A DNA stretch of 18,950 bases. It comes from Gammaproteobacteria bacterium (GTDB taxonomy: Bacteria; Pseudomonadota; Gammaproteobacteria; Pseudomonadales; Porticoccaceae). The position numbers were made by a program, and so were the translations under genes. This document shows positions 6,467 through 14,768 of this stretch, one piece after another (position 1 is the first letter of the stretch; every line of letters begins with the position of its first letter). Where the stretch lies: NCBI GenBank assembly GCA_006227015.1, contig SBGI01000323.1, positions 1-18,950 of the forward strand. The letters are read 5' to 3'. The notes under the pieces were generated by a model. The model did no database searches and had not been told where the DNA came from. It saw only the letters and a program-made list of their open reading frames with translations.

Positions 6467-7582
6467 TCACCCGGAAGGCAGTGAACTCACCCCCGCGAAA
6501 AAGTCGGGCCAGTGGTCATCAAGCGGCGCTTCCTCCAGCTGGTGATAGGATTCCTTGACCGCATACATCAGGCAATCGCTAAGCGCTATCTTCGGCGTGG
6601 TCGTCACCATAAACAGTTTTAGGGTTACCCGCGGAAACAGCTTGCCCTGCCGAGCAACAAAATACTGATCTATCACGTTGCGCCCCGCGGCATCTACCAA
6701 CCGGAGGGCATCCAGCCCTCTCGGCCCCAGCCAGGCCAGGGGAGAGTCCACCCGGGCAACACCAAAATTGCGGCGATCAATCTGTGTTGGCAGTGTGATG
6801 TCTACTCCCTCCTGGGGTGTATCGGCATAACACAGTCTGCAGCCCGCCACCAATTCCAGTCGTACGGGGTGACGGTAAATATCCAGCGCCAAGGATTCTT
6901 CACCGGACGGTAGTGGTGTCTCAGCCAGGTTATTCACGATCAGAAAACGCCGCAGCCCCTCAATAGCAATGTAATCAGATACTCGCTGAGCCGCTCCGCC
7001 ACACTCCACAGTGAGGATCGGGCAGCCCAGATCTGTCGCTTCCATCAAGGCGCCAAGGCGAATATCGGTAATGATAAGGCGATGGGTAAACAGCGGTGCC
7101 AGTTCAAGAAAACAGTCGTGCTCTGCCGCGCAGACGGCAAATGCAGGTCCATCTCCAGAGGTGTTATGGATATCTACGACCGCTTCCGGTCGATGTTCCC
7201 TGATCTTTGCCAATAGTGCTTGCGCCAAACGCCCCTGCTCCCCCTCAAAGGGAGGATTAAACAACCGGTTCATATCCCGCAGTGGCGGCAGATAGCGGTG
7301 AGAAAAGAGTGGTTGTGCCAGCGCAGAAGACACGGAAACAATCGCGATAAAGGTCGTCACCTGGGGGCGGAAATTTTCTAGCAGGAGTTGGTGGACCGCC
7401 TTAACGCCTGAGGGCTCATTTCCGTGTAACAGCGTCACCACAAAACGACAGCGATGGTGATCTGTTCCATCCAGGCGCAGCAGCGTGGGCACTGCCAGCT
7501 GCCGCAGGAAGTCCTCCACAGACTCTGGAATCGACGAAGCCGGGGGGTTATTCAATTCCTGAAAGGCTGGTTCTTGAGACAT
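6467..7582 (-). CDS. Succinylglutamate desuccinylase/aspartoacylase family zinc amidohydrolase
   Basis: The 371-residue enzyme belongs to the AstE/AspA (M14-like) family, which hydrolyses the amide bond of N-acyl amino acids or related small molecules. The full catalytic set is visible: zinc ligands H53 and E56 in LLHGNEPSG, third zinc ligand H139 in VVDIHNTSG, the substrate-site RDMNR (102-106) and the general base E193 in TVECGG. A C-terminal domain of about 130 residues (after about residue 240) is longer than in AstE and reads as the beta-rich cap seen in the family. No signal peptide or anchor is present. It lies 50 bases after the GCS2-family gene on the same strand, likely one transcript. 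It is not accompanied by other arginine succinyltransferase (ast) genes, so AstE itself is unlikely and the substrate is unknown. Confidence 0.88.
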   Translation of the reverse strand: MSQEPAFQELNNPPASSIPESVEDFLRQLAVPTLLRLDGTDHHRCRFVVTLLHGNEPSGVKAVHQLLLENFRPQVTTFIAIVSVSSALAQPLFSHRYLPPLRDMNRLFNPPFEGEQGRLAQALLAKIREHRPEAVVDIHNTSGDGPAFAVCAAEHDCFLELAPLFTHRLIITDIRLGALMEATDLGCPILTVECGGAAQRVSDYIAIEGLRRFLIVNNLAETPLPSGEESLALDIYRHPVRLELVAGCRLCYADTPQEGVDITLPTQIDRRNFGVARVDSPLAWLGPRGLDALRLVDAAGRNVIDQYFVARQGKLFPRVTLKLFMVTTTPKIALSDCLMYAVKESYHQLEEAPLDDHWPDFFAGVSSLPSG

Positions 7583-7632
7583 AAATGTCTGTCTTCCTCA
7601 CTATCACCTATGTCCAGTTTAACACTGGCAAC

Positions 7633-9117
7633 CTACAGATCCGGCCACTCGGCCACCGGAGTATTAGCGTTGGAGTAATGACAATATCCCTGCAAAATCT
7701 GGTCGCATACCTCCTCAACAGAATGCCCTCTAGCCACGAGGCGATTGTATTGTTGCAGCTGCCAGCTGGCCCCTGTCTGCCGGGATTGCAAGCGCTTGCC
7801 AATTAATGACAACCAATATTCGATTTCTTCCTCATGAACACCGACCTGACGCAGGCCTTTTGCCGCTGTTGGCAGCAGTTGCTCAAGTACCACCGCCAAT
7901 GATTGCTCCTCAAGGCTATTCTGATGGGCATTGGGCCAGTAAACAGCTGCCTCCACACCATACTGGGCAGCGCGATAAAAATTGGTGCGAGCGTAGGAAA
8001 AAGGTAGTGCGGACAGCAATGGCTCTACGTCATCTGCCAACCCCTGAGCGAGACCAATAAACAACGCTGCATTTGCCGCCATATCGGCGGCACTGGGCCC
8101 CGCGGGAAGGACGCGCATTTCAATTCGCAGGTGGGGGTCATTGCCTGCATCGTAGACCGGGCGATTCCACGACCAGATGGTGCCATCGTGCAAACACAGC
8201 TCTTCCAGTTTCGGCACCCCACCCCGGGCCACCACAGCCAGGGGGTCCTCGTCACTGAGAATTGGAATCAGGGGCGGGTAAAGCTGAACGGTCTCGCGAA
8301 ATAATTCAATGGGGCTATGTCGCAACCAGCCCTGACCGAAACTCACCCTCGGAGGAGGTAGCTGATGATCTGCATTGCTATTAAGCCCATCAATAGACTG
8401 ACAAAACAGTGGCACACGGGTTTCATGCCAGAGGCGATGGCCGAGCAACAAAGGGGAATTTGCCGCCACCCCTACCATAAGCGGCGTGATCAACTGCGTA
8501 GCATTCCACAGATTAACCAGGTCCTGCCCGGACGGGCGGTAGTGGACCTGGAATGAGGTGCAGGCGCCTTCCAGGGTGACATCATCGTGGACCAGATGCA
8601 TGCTGTCCTGCCCTTCGATGCAAATGCCACTACTATTGCGGCGCGCTTGAACCGCATCGGCCAACACACGGTAACGGGGCAGGTCCGTCATCACCTGAGG
8701 GCCAAAGTCCCTCTCCCGCAATGTCGGTAAAATACCGATAGGCAGTACCTGCCCCTGCCATGGGGCCATCTCCAGGTTTAAGCCGGAGAGGTTATCCAGT
8801 ATTTGCTGTTGAAGAGCCGAGAATGGCGTGCCGGACCCCACCAGGGGAGAGAAATTCAGTTCAAGGTTATAGCGGTTTAATTCCAGTGTGACAGTGGGGT
8901 CATCATAGGCCTCTTTCACAGCCAAGTTTTCGGGAACAGGGCGCCCATTGCCATCGAGCAGGTATAACTCAAGCTCAGCCCCTATGGAGGGGTCGCCTCG
9001 ACCAAAGCCCGGTCGTTCCAGCAGCTGCTCAAGGGCTTCAAGGCAATGATGAAGCTTATTCTGAAAAGCTATGAAATCCTTTTCGCTGAAGTTGGTCTTT
9101 TGGATTAACTGCCCCAT
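7633..9117 (-). CDS. Glutamate-cysteine ligase family (GCS2) enzyme
   Basis: This 494-residue protein belongs to the GCS2 carboxylate-amine ligase group, which includes type 2 glutamate-cysteine ligases, EgtA and YbdK. Seen motifs are GAELELYLLD (46-55), LELNRYNLELNFSP (78-91), the central HLVHDDVTLEGACTSFQVHY and a late arginine-bearing LRIEMRVLPAGPS, which together make the ATP/Mg and glutamate site of the fold. These enzymes join the side-chain carboxylate of glutamate to an amine using ATP. Whether the amine is cysteine cannot be read from sequence. An AGGAGA site lies 5 bases before the ATG. The gene sits between an amide hydrolase and an FMN glutamate-synthase-like protein, which hints at a gamma-glutamyl or other amide compound rather than plain glutathione. 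It may still be the organism's GshA. Confidence 0.85.
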   Translation of the reverse strand: MGQLIQKTNFSEKDFIAFQNKLHHCLEALEQLLERPGFGRGDPSIGAELELYLLDGNGRPVPENLAVKEAYDDPTVTLELNRYNLELNFSPLVGSGTPFSALQQQILDNLSGLNLEMAPWQGQVLPIGILPTLRERDFGPQVMTDLPRYRVLADAVQARRNSSGICIEGQDSMHLVHDDVTLEGACTSFQVHYRPSGQDLVNLWNATQLITPLMVGVAANSPLLLGHRLWHETRVPLFCQSIDGLNSNADHQLPPPRVSFGQGWLRHSPIELFRETVQLYPPLIPILSDEDPLAVVARGGVPKLEELCLHDGTIWSWNRPVYDAGNDPHLRIEMRVLPAGPSAADMAANAALFIGLAQGLADDVEPLLSALPFSYARTNFYRAAQYGVEAAVYWPNAHQNSLEEQSLAVVLEQLLPTAAKGLRQVGVHEEEIEYWLSLIGKRLQSRQTGASWQLQQYNRLVARGHSVEEVCDQILQGYCHYSNANTPVAEWPDL

Positions 9118-9138
9118 TCAGCTCTCCTGAAAACCGAA

Positions 9139-10680
9139 TTACGGTTCAGATGGCTCAAATATCTTCATATGCTCCACATAAGCACCACCCGCCACAGAAG
9201 GGTAGAGATGCTCCAGGCTCTCCGAGTGACCTGAGTGTGTCTCCATTCTGGCATGCTTGCGACGCAGCTGCCGAGGCTCCAGAACACCGCAGGAGTGAGC
9301 AATCATCCCCACATCATAGGTCATATTGAACACGTAGTTGGCAACTCGCTCGGATTTCACCATAGGATCCAGGCCACGCTGTAATTTTGGATCGTGAGTC
9401 GTAACGCCGGTGGGGCAAGTGTTTTTATTGCACTGCATGGCCTGGATACACCCCAGGGAAAACATAAAGCCCCGCGCGGAAGTGACAAAATCCGCACCCA
9501 TACAGAGCGCCCAGGCCACTCCGGAAGGCACAATCAACTTGCCTGACGCAATGACCTTGATTCGCTCCCGCAGACCATAGCCGCACAACAGATCAACAAC
9601 CGCAGGCAAACTTTCACGTATGGGCATGCCCATGTAATCCAGTAGCGCCTGGGGAGCCGCACCCGATCCACCCTCGGCACCATCAATGGTAATAAAGTCG
9701 GGAGCGGACTCAATACCGCGCTCAAGAATCAGCTCACAGAGTTCTACCAGCCAGTCCGTATCGCCAACGACGGTCTTGAAACCCACTGGCTTACCGGTCA
9801 CCCGGCGAACCTGCTCGACCATATCCAGCAAGCCCGCGGCATTGGCTATTTCCGGGTGGCGATTCGGGCTGATCGCATCGTCGCCGATCTCGATGGCCCG
9901 GATACGCGCGACCTCCTGGGTTACCTTGGCAGCTGGCAAAATGCCACCCTTGCCGGGCTTGGCCCCCTGGCTCAATTTAATTTCAAACATTTTGACTTCA
10001 GGGTAAGAGGCAATGGCCACCAGCCGCTCCTCACTGAGCTGGCCCTTTTCACCCCTGACACCAAACTTGGCCGTGCCAATCTGGAAGACCAGATCACAGC
10101 CCCCTTCTAGGTGATAGGGCGACAACCCGCCCTCCCCGGTATTCATCCAGCAGCCAGCTTTGGCCGCGCCCTTCGACAGTGCCCTCACTGCCGGTTTGGA
10201 CAGCGCACCATAGCTCATGCCTGAAATATTGATCAGTGAAGCGGTGGTATAAGGATGTTCGCAGTAGGGACCAATGGTCAGCGGACTTGGGGCAACGGCA
10301 TCCTCACCCCTGGTCGGGTAGGCACAGTTAACAAAATAAATGGAGCCCACAGGCCTCAGGTCACGGGTGGAACCAAATGCCAGGGTACGATCCACATCCT
10401 TGGCAGCCCGATACACCCAGGCCCTCTCGGCCCGATTGAACGGCATTTCCTCGCGATCCATGGCAAAGAAATATTGCCGGAAAAAACCGCCCATGTGTTC
10501 GAACAGGTAACGGAAACGTCCAATCACCGGATAATTGCGGCGCACCGCATGTTTTGACTGGGTAATATCGACGACATACATCACCGCCACCCAAACCAGT
10601 CCGGCAATCAGCGCGGCAACAAACAGCCCTGCCAGAGAGTTCAGAATCGTGTAAACCCAGTTTGTCGCCGTGTGCTCCAT
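9139..10680 (-). CDS. FMN-binding glutamate synthase family protein, membrane-anchored
   Basis: The 513-residue product has an N-terminal hydrophobic helix (about residues 9-36), a basic linker and then a GltB-like FMN domain (about 100-460). Visible parts are ISGMSYGALSKPAVRALS (152-169), the GEGG loop (182-185), KLSQGAKPGKGG (235-246), TIDGAEGGSGAAPQ (331-344) and ARGFMF. The 3Fe-4S cysteines C411, C417 and C422 have the 6- and 5-residue spacing of glutamate synthase. It lacks the glutamine amidotransferase domain and the GltB C-terminal helix, and no GltD-like partner is in the window, so it is a stand-alone flavoprotein like YerD-type proteins. Its reaction is unknown. It is first in the run with the GCS2 and AstE-like genes, 21 bases before GCS2. 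The ribosome binding site is weak. Confidence 0.87.
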   Translation of the reverse strand: MEHTATNWVYTILNSLAGLFVAALIAGLVWVAVMYVVDITQSKHAVRRNYPVIGRFRYLFEHMGGFFRQYFFAMDREEMPFNRAERAWVYRAAKDVDRTLAFGSTRDLRPVGSIYFVNCAYPTRGEDAVAPSPLTIGPYCEHPYTTASLINISGMSYGALSKPAVRALSKGAAKAGCWMNTGEGGLSPYHLEGGCDLVFQIGTAKFGVRGEKGQLSEERLVAIASYPEVKMFEIKLSQGAKPGKGGILPAAKVTQEVARIRAIEIGDDAISPNRHPEIANAAGLLDMVEQVRRVTGKPVGFKTVVGDTDWLVELCELILERGIESAPDFITIDGAEGGSGAAPQALLDYMGMPIRESLPAVVDLLCGYGLRERIKVIASGKLIVPSGVAWALCMGADFVTSARGFMFSLGCIQAMQCNKNTCPTGVTTHDPKLQRGLDPMVKSERVANYVFNMTYDVGMIAHSCGVLEPRQLRRKHARMETHSGHSESLEHLYPSVAGGAYVEHMKIFEPSEP

Positions 10681-10764
10681 AAACGAATCCGATCATTTTA
10701 TTATGCTGGCAGTGCTCAAAATACTGCCTTAACTCATAGTACGCCTGCTCCGCCCGCAAGCCAA

Positions 10765-10794
10765 TTGCTCTGCAGAGTGGTGTATCACCATAAA
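10765..10794 (+). promoter_or_regulatory. Weak candidate promoter for the DUF2062 gene
   Basis: TTGCTC (10765-10770) and CATAAA (10789-10794) are 18 bases apart within the 157-base divergent gap 10681-10837. A second CATAAT lies a few bases further on. The DUF2062 start codon is about 44 bases downstream. The matches are moderate and no ribosome site of note precedes the gene. On the other strand CATAAT near the FMN gene start is a possible -10 with no good -35. Confidence 0.28.
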
Positions 10795-10837
10795 ACTCGG
10801 CATAATCGCGGCCTCCATTTCTGCCGGCCAGCATTCC

Positions 10838-11380
10838 ATGCCCAGAAAGACCCTGAGGCGGTTCTTACCCGACCCCCACAAAACACTACAGTTGAGACCT
10901 GTCCGCTGGATGGGACCTCTCCTGCAAGACCCCAACCTGTTTCATATCAACAGGTTCTCAATCGCCTCATCTTTCTTTATCGGCTTTTTCTGCGCTTTCT
11001 TGCCCGTTCCGGGGCAAATGTTCATCGCTGCATTTTTGGCATTGCTGTTCCGCACCAATCTGCCGGTTGCCATTTCCCTGATCTGGATCAGTAACCCTCT
11101 GACCATTGCACCGATGTTTTTGTTCTCCTACAGCATTGGCGTATTGTTGCTCGGTCACCAGGAAACCCATTTTGCCATTGAGCTGAGTTGGGAGTGGGCA
11201 GCTGCCCAGGGCAGCAGCATCTGGTTGCCACTGCTTACCGGATCCCTGATCTGCGGCCTTGTCAGTGGAACAATCGGATACCTGACGATCCTTTACCTGT
11301 GGCGCTGGAAAGTGATAAAAAACTGGGAACAGCGCAAACGTCATCGACAACGTCGGCAGCAAGACAACACCTCTGGCTAA
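10838..11380 (+). CDS. DUF2062 domain-containing membrane protein
   Basis: The 180-residue inner-membrane protein matches DUF2062. It has an N-terminal soluble region, then hydrophobic segments at about 41-72, 76-105 and 129-155, with the family motifs FLPVPGQM (54-61) and ISNPLTIAP (84-92). The C-terminus is very basic and probably cytoplasmic (RKRHRQRRQQ). No molecular function is established for the family to my knowledge. Related genes often sit beside lol or comEC genes in Pseudomonas-like genomes. It converges on lolE, with only 13 bases between the two stop codons, and no terminator hairpin is visible there. The ribosome site is poor, so a slightly different start is possible. Confidence 0.85.
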   Translation: MPRKTLRRFLPDPHKTLQLRPVRWMGPLLQDPNLFHINRFSIASSFFIGFFCAFLPVPGQMFIAAFLALLFRTNLPVAISLIWISNPLTIAPMFLFSYSIGVLLLGHQETHFAIELSWEWAAAQGSSIWLPLLTGSLICGLVSGTIGYLTILYLWRWKVIKNWEQRKRHRQRRQQDNTSG

Positions 11381-11393
11381 AGGTGTAAAAGAC

Positions 11394-12632
11394 CTATTCG
11401 TAACGCAACACTTCCGCCGGGCGAGTTGCTGCAGCGCGGAAAGCCGGATAAAGCGTTGCCAAAAAATTCAAACCCAGGGCAACAACAACAATCATCGCCA
11501 CATCGGCCCAATGAATTTCAGTGGGCAGGTAGTCAATAGGGTAGATTTCCGAACTTAACAGCTGGTGACCGAGCAGTGATTCCAGCCAGTGCGCAAGTTC
11601 CGTGATGTTGTAGGCAGCCGTAGCTCCCAACAGCACTCCCAGTCCGGCACCGAACAGACCAATCAGAAACCCCTGAGCGAGAAACGTGACCACTATTTCC
11701 GTGCCGGTGGCACCCTGGGTCTTGAGAATGGCAATTTCCGCGCGCTTGTCGATCACGGTCATCATCAACATGGATATGACATTAAACACGGCAATAGCGA
11801 TTATCAGAAATACCAGCAGGGAAACCATGTTCCTGGACATTTTGATCGCCTGGTAAAGGTTGCCATGGGTCTGCAACCAGTCAGAGAAATAAAATCCGTT
11901 TGGCAGCCGGCCCATTAACTGAAACCCCGTCTGGCGGACCTGAAAAAGCTCGGCGACTTTAACCTGCATACCCAGGGGTTTTTCTCCATGGCCCATCAGG
12001 GCAGAGGCCTCCGGCAAATGAATCAACATCAGCCCCTGATCAAGTGTCGTGTGGGTGGCAAAGGTCCCCAACAGGGTAAAGGCAGCAACCTTAGGCGCCT
12101 GCTGAATTGCTCCCCCGTCACTACGCGATGGCACCAGCAGGGTCACCCTGTCACCCTCTTTCGCCGCCAGCTTTTCTGCCACGACCGTACTCAATATGAC
12201 ACCGCCAGACCCTTCGTTAAGCCTGGAGATCAGCCTGTCGGGCAAAAACTGGCCGATGAACTGTCCGCTGAGTGCCGGCTCAATGCCCATCACTTCCACC
12301 GGCCGGGTTTTGCCATTGCGTGTCAGCATGCCTTCAAGCCGGGTAAAAGGCATTACCGCAACAACATTCGGGTGCTTGAGGAGTTCAACTCTCAGGTCAG
12401 ACTCATCCTCGATGCCTTCCTGGTTAAACAGCCGGATATGGGGTACCGCACCAAGGATGCGGGTTTCCATTTCACGATCAAAGCCGTTCATCACGGAAGC
12501 GACAATGATTAGCAGCGCCACACCCAGCACAAGTCCCAGTATGGCCAGCAGGGAAATAAAGGAAACCAGCCGGTTGCTACTTCCGGAAGTGAAATTACGC
12601 AGCGCCAAAAAGAAAGGCAGTGGCCGGAACAC
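11394..12632 (-). CDS. lolE: Lipoprotein-releasing ABC transporter permease, LolE (LolC/E family)
   Basis: The 412-residue permease has the LolC/E fold: one N-terminal membrane helix (about 24-48), a large periplasmic domain, then three helices in the last third, ending YPAFRAAATRPAEVLRYE. The N-terminal FLALRNFTSG and VMNGFDREMETRIL are shared with its paralogue upstream. With LolC and the ATPase LolD it extracts mature outer-membrane lipoproteins from the inner membrane and hands them to LolA. It is the last gene of the unit, 6 bases after lolD. The LolC/LolE names are assigned by gene order as in E. coli; sequence alone does not settle which paralogue is which. Confidence 0.9.
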   Translation of the reverse strand: MFRPLPFFLALRNFTSGSSNRLVSFISLLAILGLVLGVALLIIVASVMNGFDREMETRILGAVPHIRLFNQEGIEDESDLRVELLKHPNVVAVMPFTRLEGMLTRNGKTRPVEVMGIEPALSGQFIGQFLPDRLISRLNEGSGGVILSTVVAEKLAAKEGDRVTLLVPSRSDGGAIQQAPKVAAFTLLGTFATHTTLDQGLMLIHLPEASALMGHGEKPLGMQVKVAELFQVRQTGFQLMGRLPNGFYFSDWLQTHGNLYQAIKMSRNMVSLLVFLIIAIAVFNVISMLMMTVIDKRAEIAILKTQGATGTEIVVTFLAQGFLIGLFGAGLGVLLGATAAYNITELAHWLESLLGHQLLSSEIYPIDYLPTEIHWADVAMIVVVALGLNFLATLYPAFRAAATRPAEVLRYE

Positions 12633-12638
12633 AGGGGT

Positions 12639-13352
12639 TTATTCCTCAACCTGTGAAGCAGAAGCGCTTACATCAGCGAGGCGACCATTACTCAGCGACA
12701 GTACCCTGTCCATACGGCCAGCGACTTGCGGGTCGTGGGTCACCACCACAAAGCTGATACCCATATCCCGATTCAGGGACATAAGTAGCTGCAGGATGGT
12801 TTCCGCAGTCTGAGGGTCGAGATTTCCTGTCGGCTCATCCATCAGAACACAGGCAGGGTTTGCCACCAGCGCCCTGGCTATAGCAACACGCTGGCGCTCG
12901 CCCCCGGACAACTCTGAAGGCTTATGGTCCAGGCGGTGTTCAAGGCCCACCTTCGACAGAACCTCAGCCGCTCGTTGCCGGGCTTCAGAAACGGGGCGCT
13001 TACCAATCAATAACGGCATGGCCACATTTTCCAGCGCACTGAATTCGCCCAGCAAATGGTGAAACTGATACACGAAACCAAGGTGCTGGTTGCGCCAGCG
13101 AGCGCGCTCAGATTCACTCATGGGCGCCAGATCATTACCCATGATCCAAACAGATCCCGCATCGGGGTCGTCCAGGCCACCGAGCAAATTCAACAACGTG
13201 GTTTTACCCGAACCGGATGTGCCGATAATAGCCACGCGCTCACCGCGGCCGACTGCCAGTGACAGACCATTAAGCACCTCGATGCGGGCCGAACCCTGGC
13301 TGTAATGGCGACTCAAACCCTGACACTTGAGAACCGGCTGATCAGTGGTCAT
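12639..13352 (-). CDS. lolD: Lipoprotein-releasing system ATP-binding protein LolD
   Basis: This is a 237-residue ABC ATPase with Walker A GTSGSGKTT (44-52), the LolD-characteristic YQFHHLLGEFSALENV (95-110), signature LSGGE (148-152), Walker B CVLMDEP (168-174) and switch histidine H206. LolD energises lipoprotein release by LolC/LolE. A longer frame starts 20 codons upstream, but its residues are Arg-rich and unlike the family. I chose the ATG at 13350-13352, preceded by GGCGGAGG about 9 bases away, giving the usual MTTDQPVLKC-type start. This start lies inside the end of lolC (11-base overlap), so translation is probably coupled. Confidence 0.97.
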   Translation of the reverse strand: MTTDQPVLKCQGLSRHYSQGSARIEVLNGLSLAVGRGERVAIIGTSGSGKTTLLNLLGGLDDPDAGSVWIMGNDLAPMSESERARWRNQHLGFVYQFHHLLGEFSALENVAMPLLIGKRPVSEARQRAAEVLSKVGLEHRLDHKPSELSGGERQRVAIARALVANPACVLMDEPTGNLDPQTAETILQLLMSLNRDMGISFVVVTHDPQVAGRMDRVLSLSNGRLADVSASASQVEE

Positions 13353-14595
13353 AACGCAATGCCTCCGCCGGCTGAACCTGGCCCGCGCGATGGGCCGGGT
13401 AGAGTGTGGCAATCAAACTCAAAGTCACACCCAGAAGACTGATCGCAAGCACATCCTGCCACATCAGTCGGGAAGGCAGTTCACTGATAAAATAGACATC
13501 GGGATCAAACACCTGAAAACCCAGATAGCGTTCCAGAAGGCTTACCAGGTCGGCTATGCCCAGGGCCAGCAGGCAGCCACAGATTACCCCGGTCACGACA
13601 CCAAAAAGGCCTACCGCCGTCCCCTGTATTCTGAAGATTCGCGAAATGGTTTTGCCTTCTGCGCCCAGGGTTCGCAGTACGGCGATATCGCGACGCTTAT
13701 CTGCCACCATCAACGTCAGGCTGGCAACAATGTTGAAGGCGGCCACGGCAACAATCGCGGCCAACAACAGACCCACCACTTTTTTCTCCATCTCAATGGC
13801 TTGAAAAAGATTCCCCATCTCACCGGTCCAGGTTTTTACTTCCAGGTCTTCTTGCGATGCGGAACGCAACCTTGATGCCACCTCATCCACACGATAGGGG
13901 TCACTGACCCGCAGACGAACACCGCTGACGCGCCCGCTCATGCGATAGAGTTTCTGGGCATCCCCATAATGGATAAAGGCCATACCACTGTCTACCTGGG
14001 CGCCGACCTGAAACACACCCAGTACCCTGAATCGCTTGTAACGGGGGAAAATGCCTGCCGGGGTCACATTCAGTTCCGGCAGGGAAAGCATCACCTGATC
14101 ACCGCGGATCACACCCAGCGTTCTGGCCAGCAGATTACCCAGCACAATGCCATATTCTCCGGGTTGCAACAGGGCCAGCTCACCAACCAGCATATGTTCT
14201 GCCACCGGGCTGACTGACTGTTCAAGGTGAGGGTCTATGCCATGCAGCAACACCCCCTGGCTGGCAGTGTCCGAGGTTAAAAGCCCGTATCCCTCCACAA
14301 AGGGTGCAAAAGCATCAACCCCTTTATCTTCAAGAGCCCAGGCCCCCAGTGCCCGCCAATCTTCAACGCCCTTTTCGTCGACCAACGCGGCGTGAGCAAC
14401 CACACTGAGAATACGTTCCCGAATTTCACGATCGAAGCCATTCATGACTGATAACACCAGTATCAGCGCCATCACACCCAACGCCATGGCAATGAAAGAC
14501 AGTAGTGAAATAAAGGAAACAAAGCCATTACGCCTTTTGCTACGGATGTATCGCAGGCCAATGAACAGAGGTAGGTTGGCATTCATGGCTGGCAT
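13342..14595 (-). CDS. lolC: Lipoprotein-releasing ABC transporter permease, LolC (LolC/E family)
   Basis: The 417-residue permease opens with the family segment LFIGLRYIRSKRRNGFVSFIS, a first membrane helix at about 27-51, VMNGFDREIRERIL, a periplasmic domain, and three C-terminal helices ending YPAHRAGQVQPAEALRYDH. The terminal motif matches its paralogue LolE closely. It is the first gene of the lolCDE unit. The ATG at 14595 directly follows an in-frame TAA, so no longer form exists; a second ATG three codons in is also possible. Neither has a clear ribosome binding site, and a 7-base inverted repeat abuts the start (see that entry). Two different permeases, rather than one LolF, give a heterodimeric LolCDE as in E. 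coli. Confidence 0.93.
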   Translation of the reverse strand: MPAMNANLPLFIGLRYIRSKRRNGFVSFISLLSFIAMALGVMALILVLSVMNGFDREIRERILSVVAHAALVDEKGVEDWRALGAWALEDKGVDAFAPFVEGYGLLTSDTASQGVLLHGIDPHLEQSVSPVAEHMLVGELALLQPGEYGIVLGNLLARTLGVIRGDQVMLSLPELNVTPAGIFPRYKRFRVLGVFQVGAQVDSGMAFIHYGDAQKLYRMSGRVSGVRLRVSDPYRVDEVASRLRSASQEDLEVKTWTGEMGNLFQAIEMEKKVVGLLLAAIVAVAAFNIVASLTLMVADKRRDIAVLRTLGAEGKTISRIFRIQGTAVGLFGVVTGVICGCLLALGIADLVSLLERYLGFQVFDPDVYFISELPSRLMWQDVLAISLLGVTLSLIATLYPAHRAGQVQPAEALRYDH

Positions 14596-14597
14596 TT

Positions 14598-14631
14598 AAT
14601 CGGAATACACGGGGCCAAACAAGCTCCGATT
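14598..14631 (-). repeat. Inverted repeat in the lolC leader, next to the start codon
   Basis: In the lolC mRNA sense the arms AATCGGA and TCCGATT (7 bases each, perfect) are separated by 20 bases. The second arm ends 2 bases before the ATG. The first arm overlaps CGGAGC, the only GGAG ribosome-site-like string nearby. A hairpin could therefore affect lolC translation, or the arms could be a dimeric protein-binding site. The length is modest and chance is not excluded. The wider gap 14596-14768 otherwise holds only the promoter for the plus-strand gene. Confidence 0.4.
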
Positions 14632-14675
14632 TATGTGATTAACTGCCTGTTTTTCGATCCTTGGGGATTTTGCGG

Positions 14676-14706
14676 TTGCACTTGGCACATTTCTGCTTAC
14701 TATAAT
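14676..14706 (+). promoter_or_regulatory. Promoter of the small BamE-like gene
   Basis: A perfect TATAAT occupies 14701-14706. The best -35 is TTGCAC at 14676-14681, 19 bases away, which is slightly long. The start of transcription would be near 14713, giving a 56-base leader with AAGGAA about 8 bases before the ATG at 14769. The perfect -10 and correct placement make this a likely promoter although the -35 is moderate. Confidence 0.5.
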
Positions 14707-14768
14707 CACAGGTAACGCTGCAAAACTCGGACGCTGCCGGTGATGATTAAAATCAAGGAATTCATACT

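Noticed and set aside
10361..10834. 157-codon minus-strand frame upstream of and overlapping the FMN-protein gene
   Set aside because: It lies in a different frame over a well-supported coding region and the 10681-10837 gap, and its translation looks like a frame-shifted copy of the FMN gene's codons. There is no family resemblance.
11381..11393. Terminator between DUF2062 and lolE
   Set aside because: The 13-base gap and flanking codons show no GC-rich hairpin followed by a T tract on either strand.
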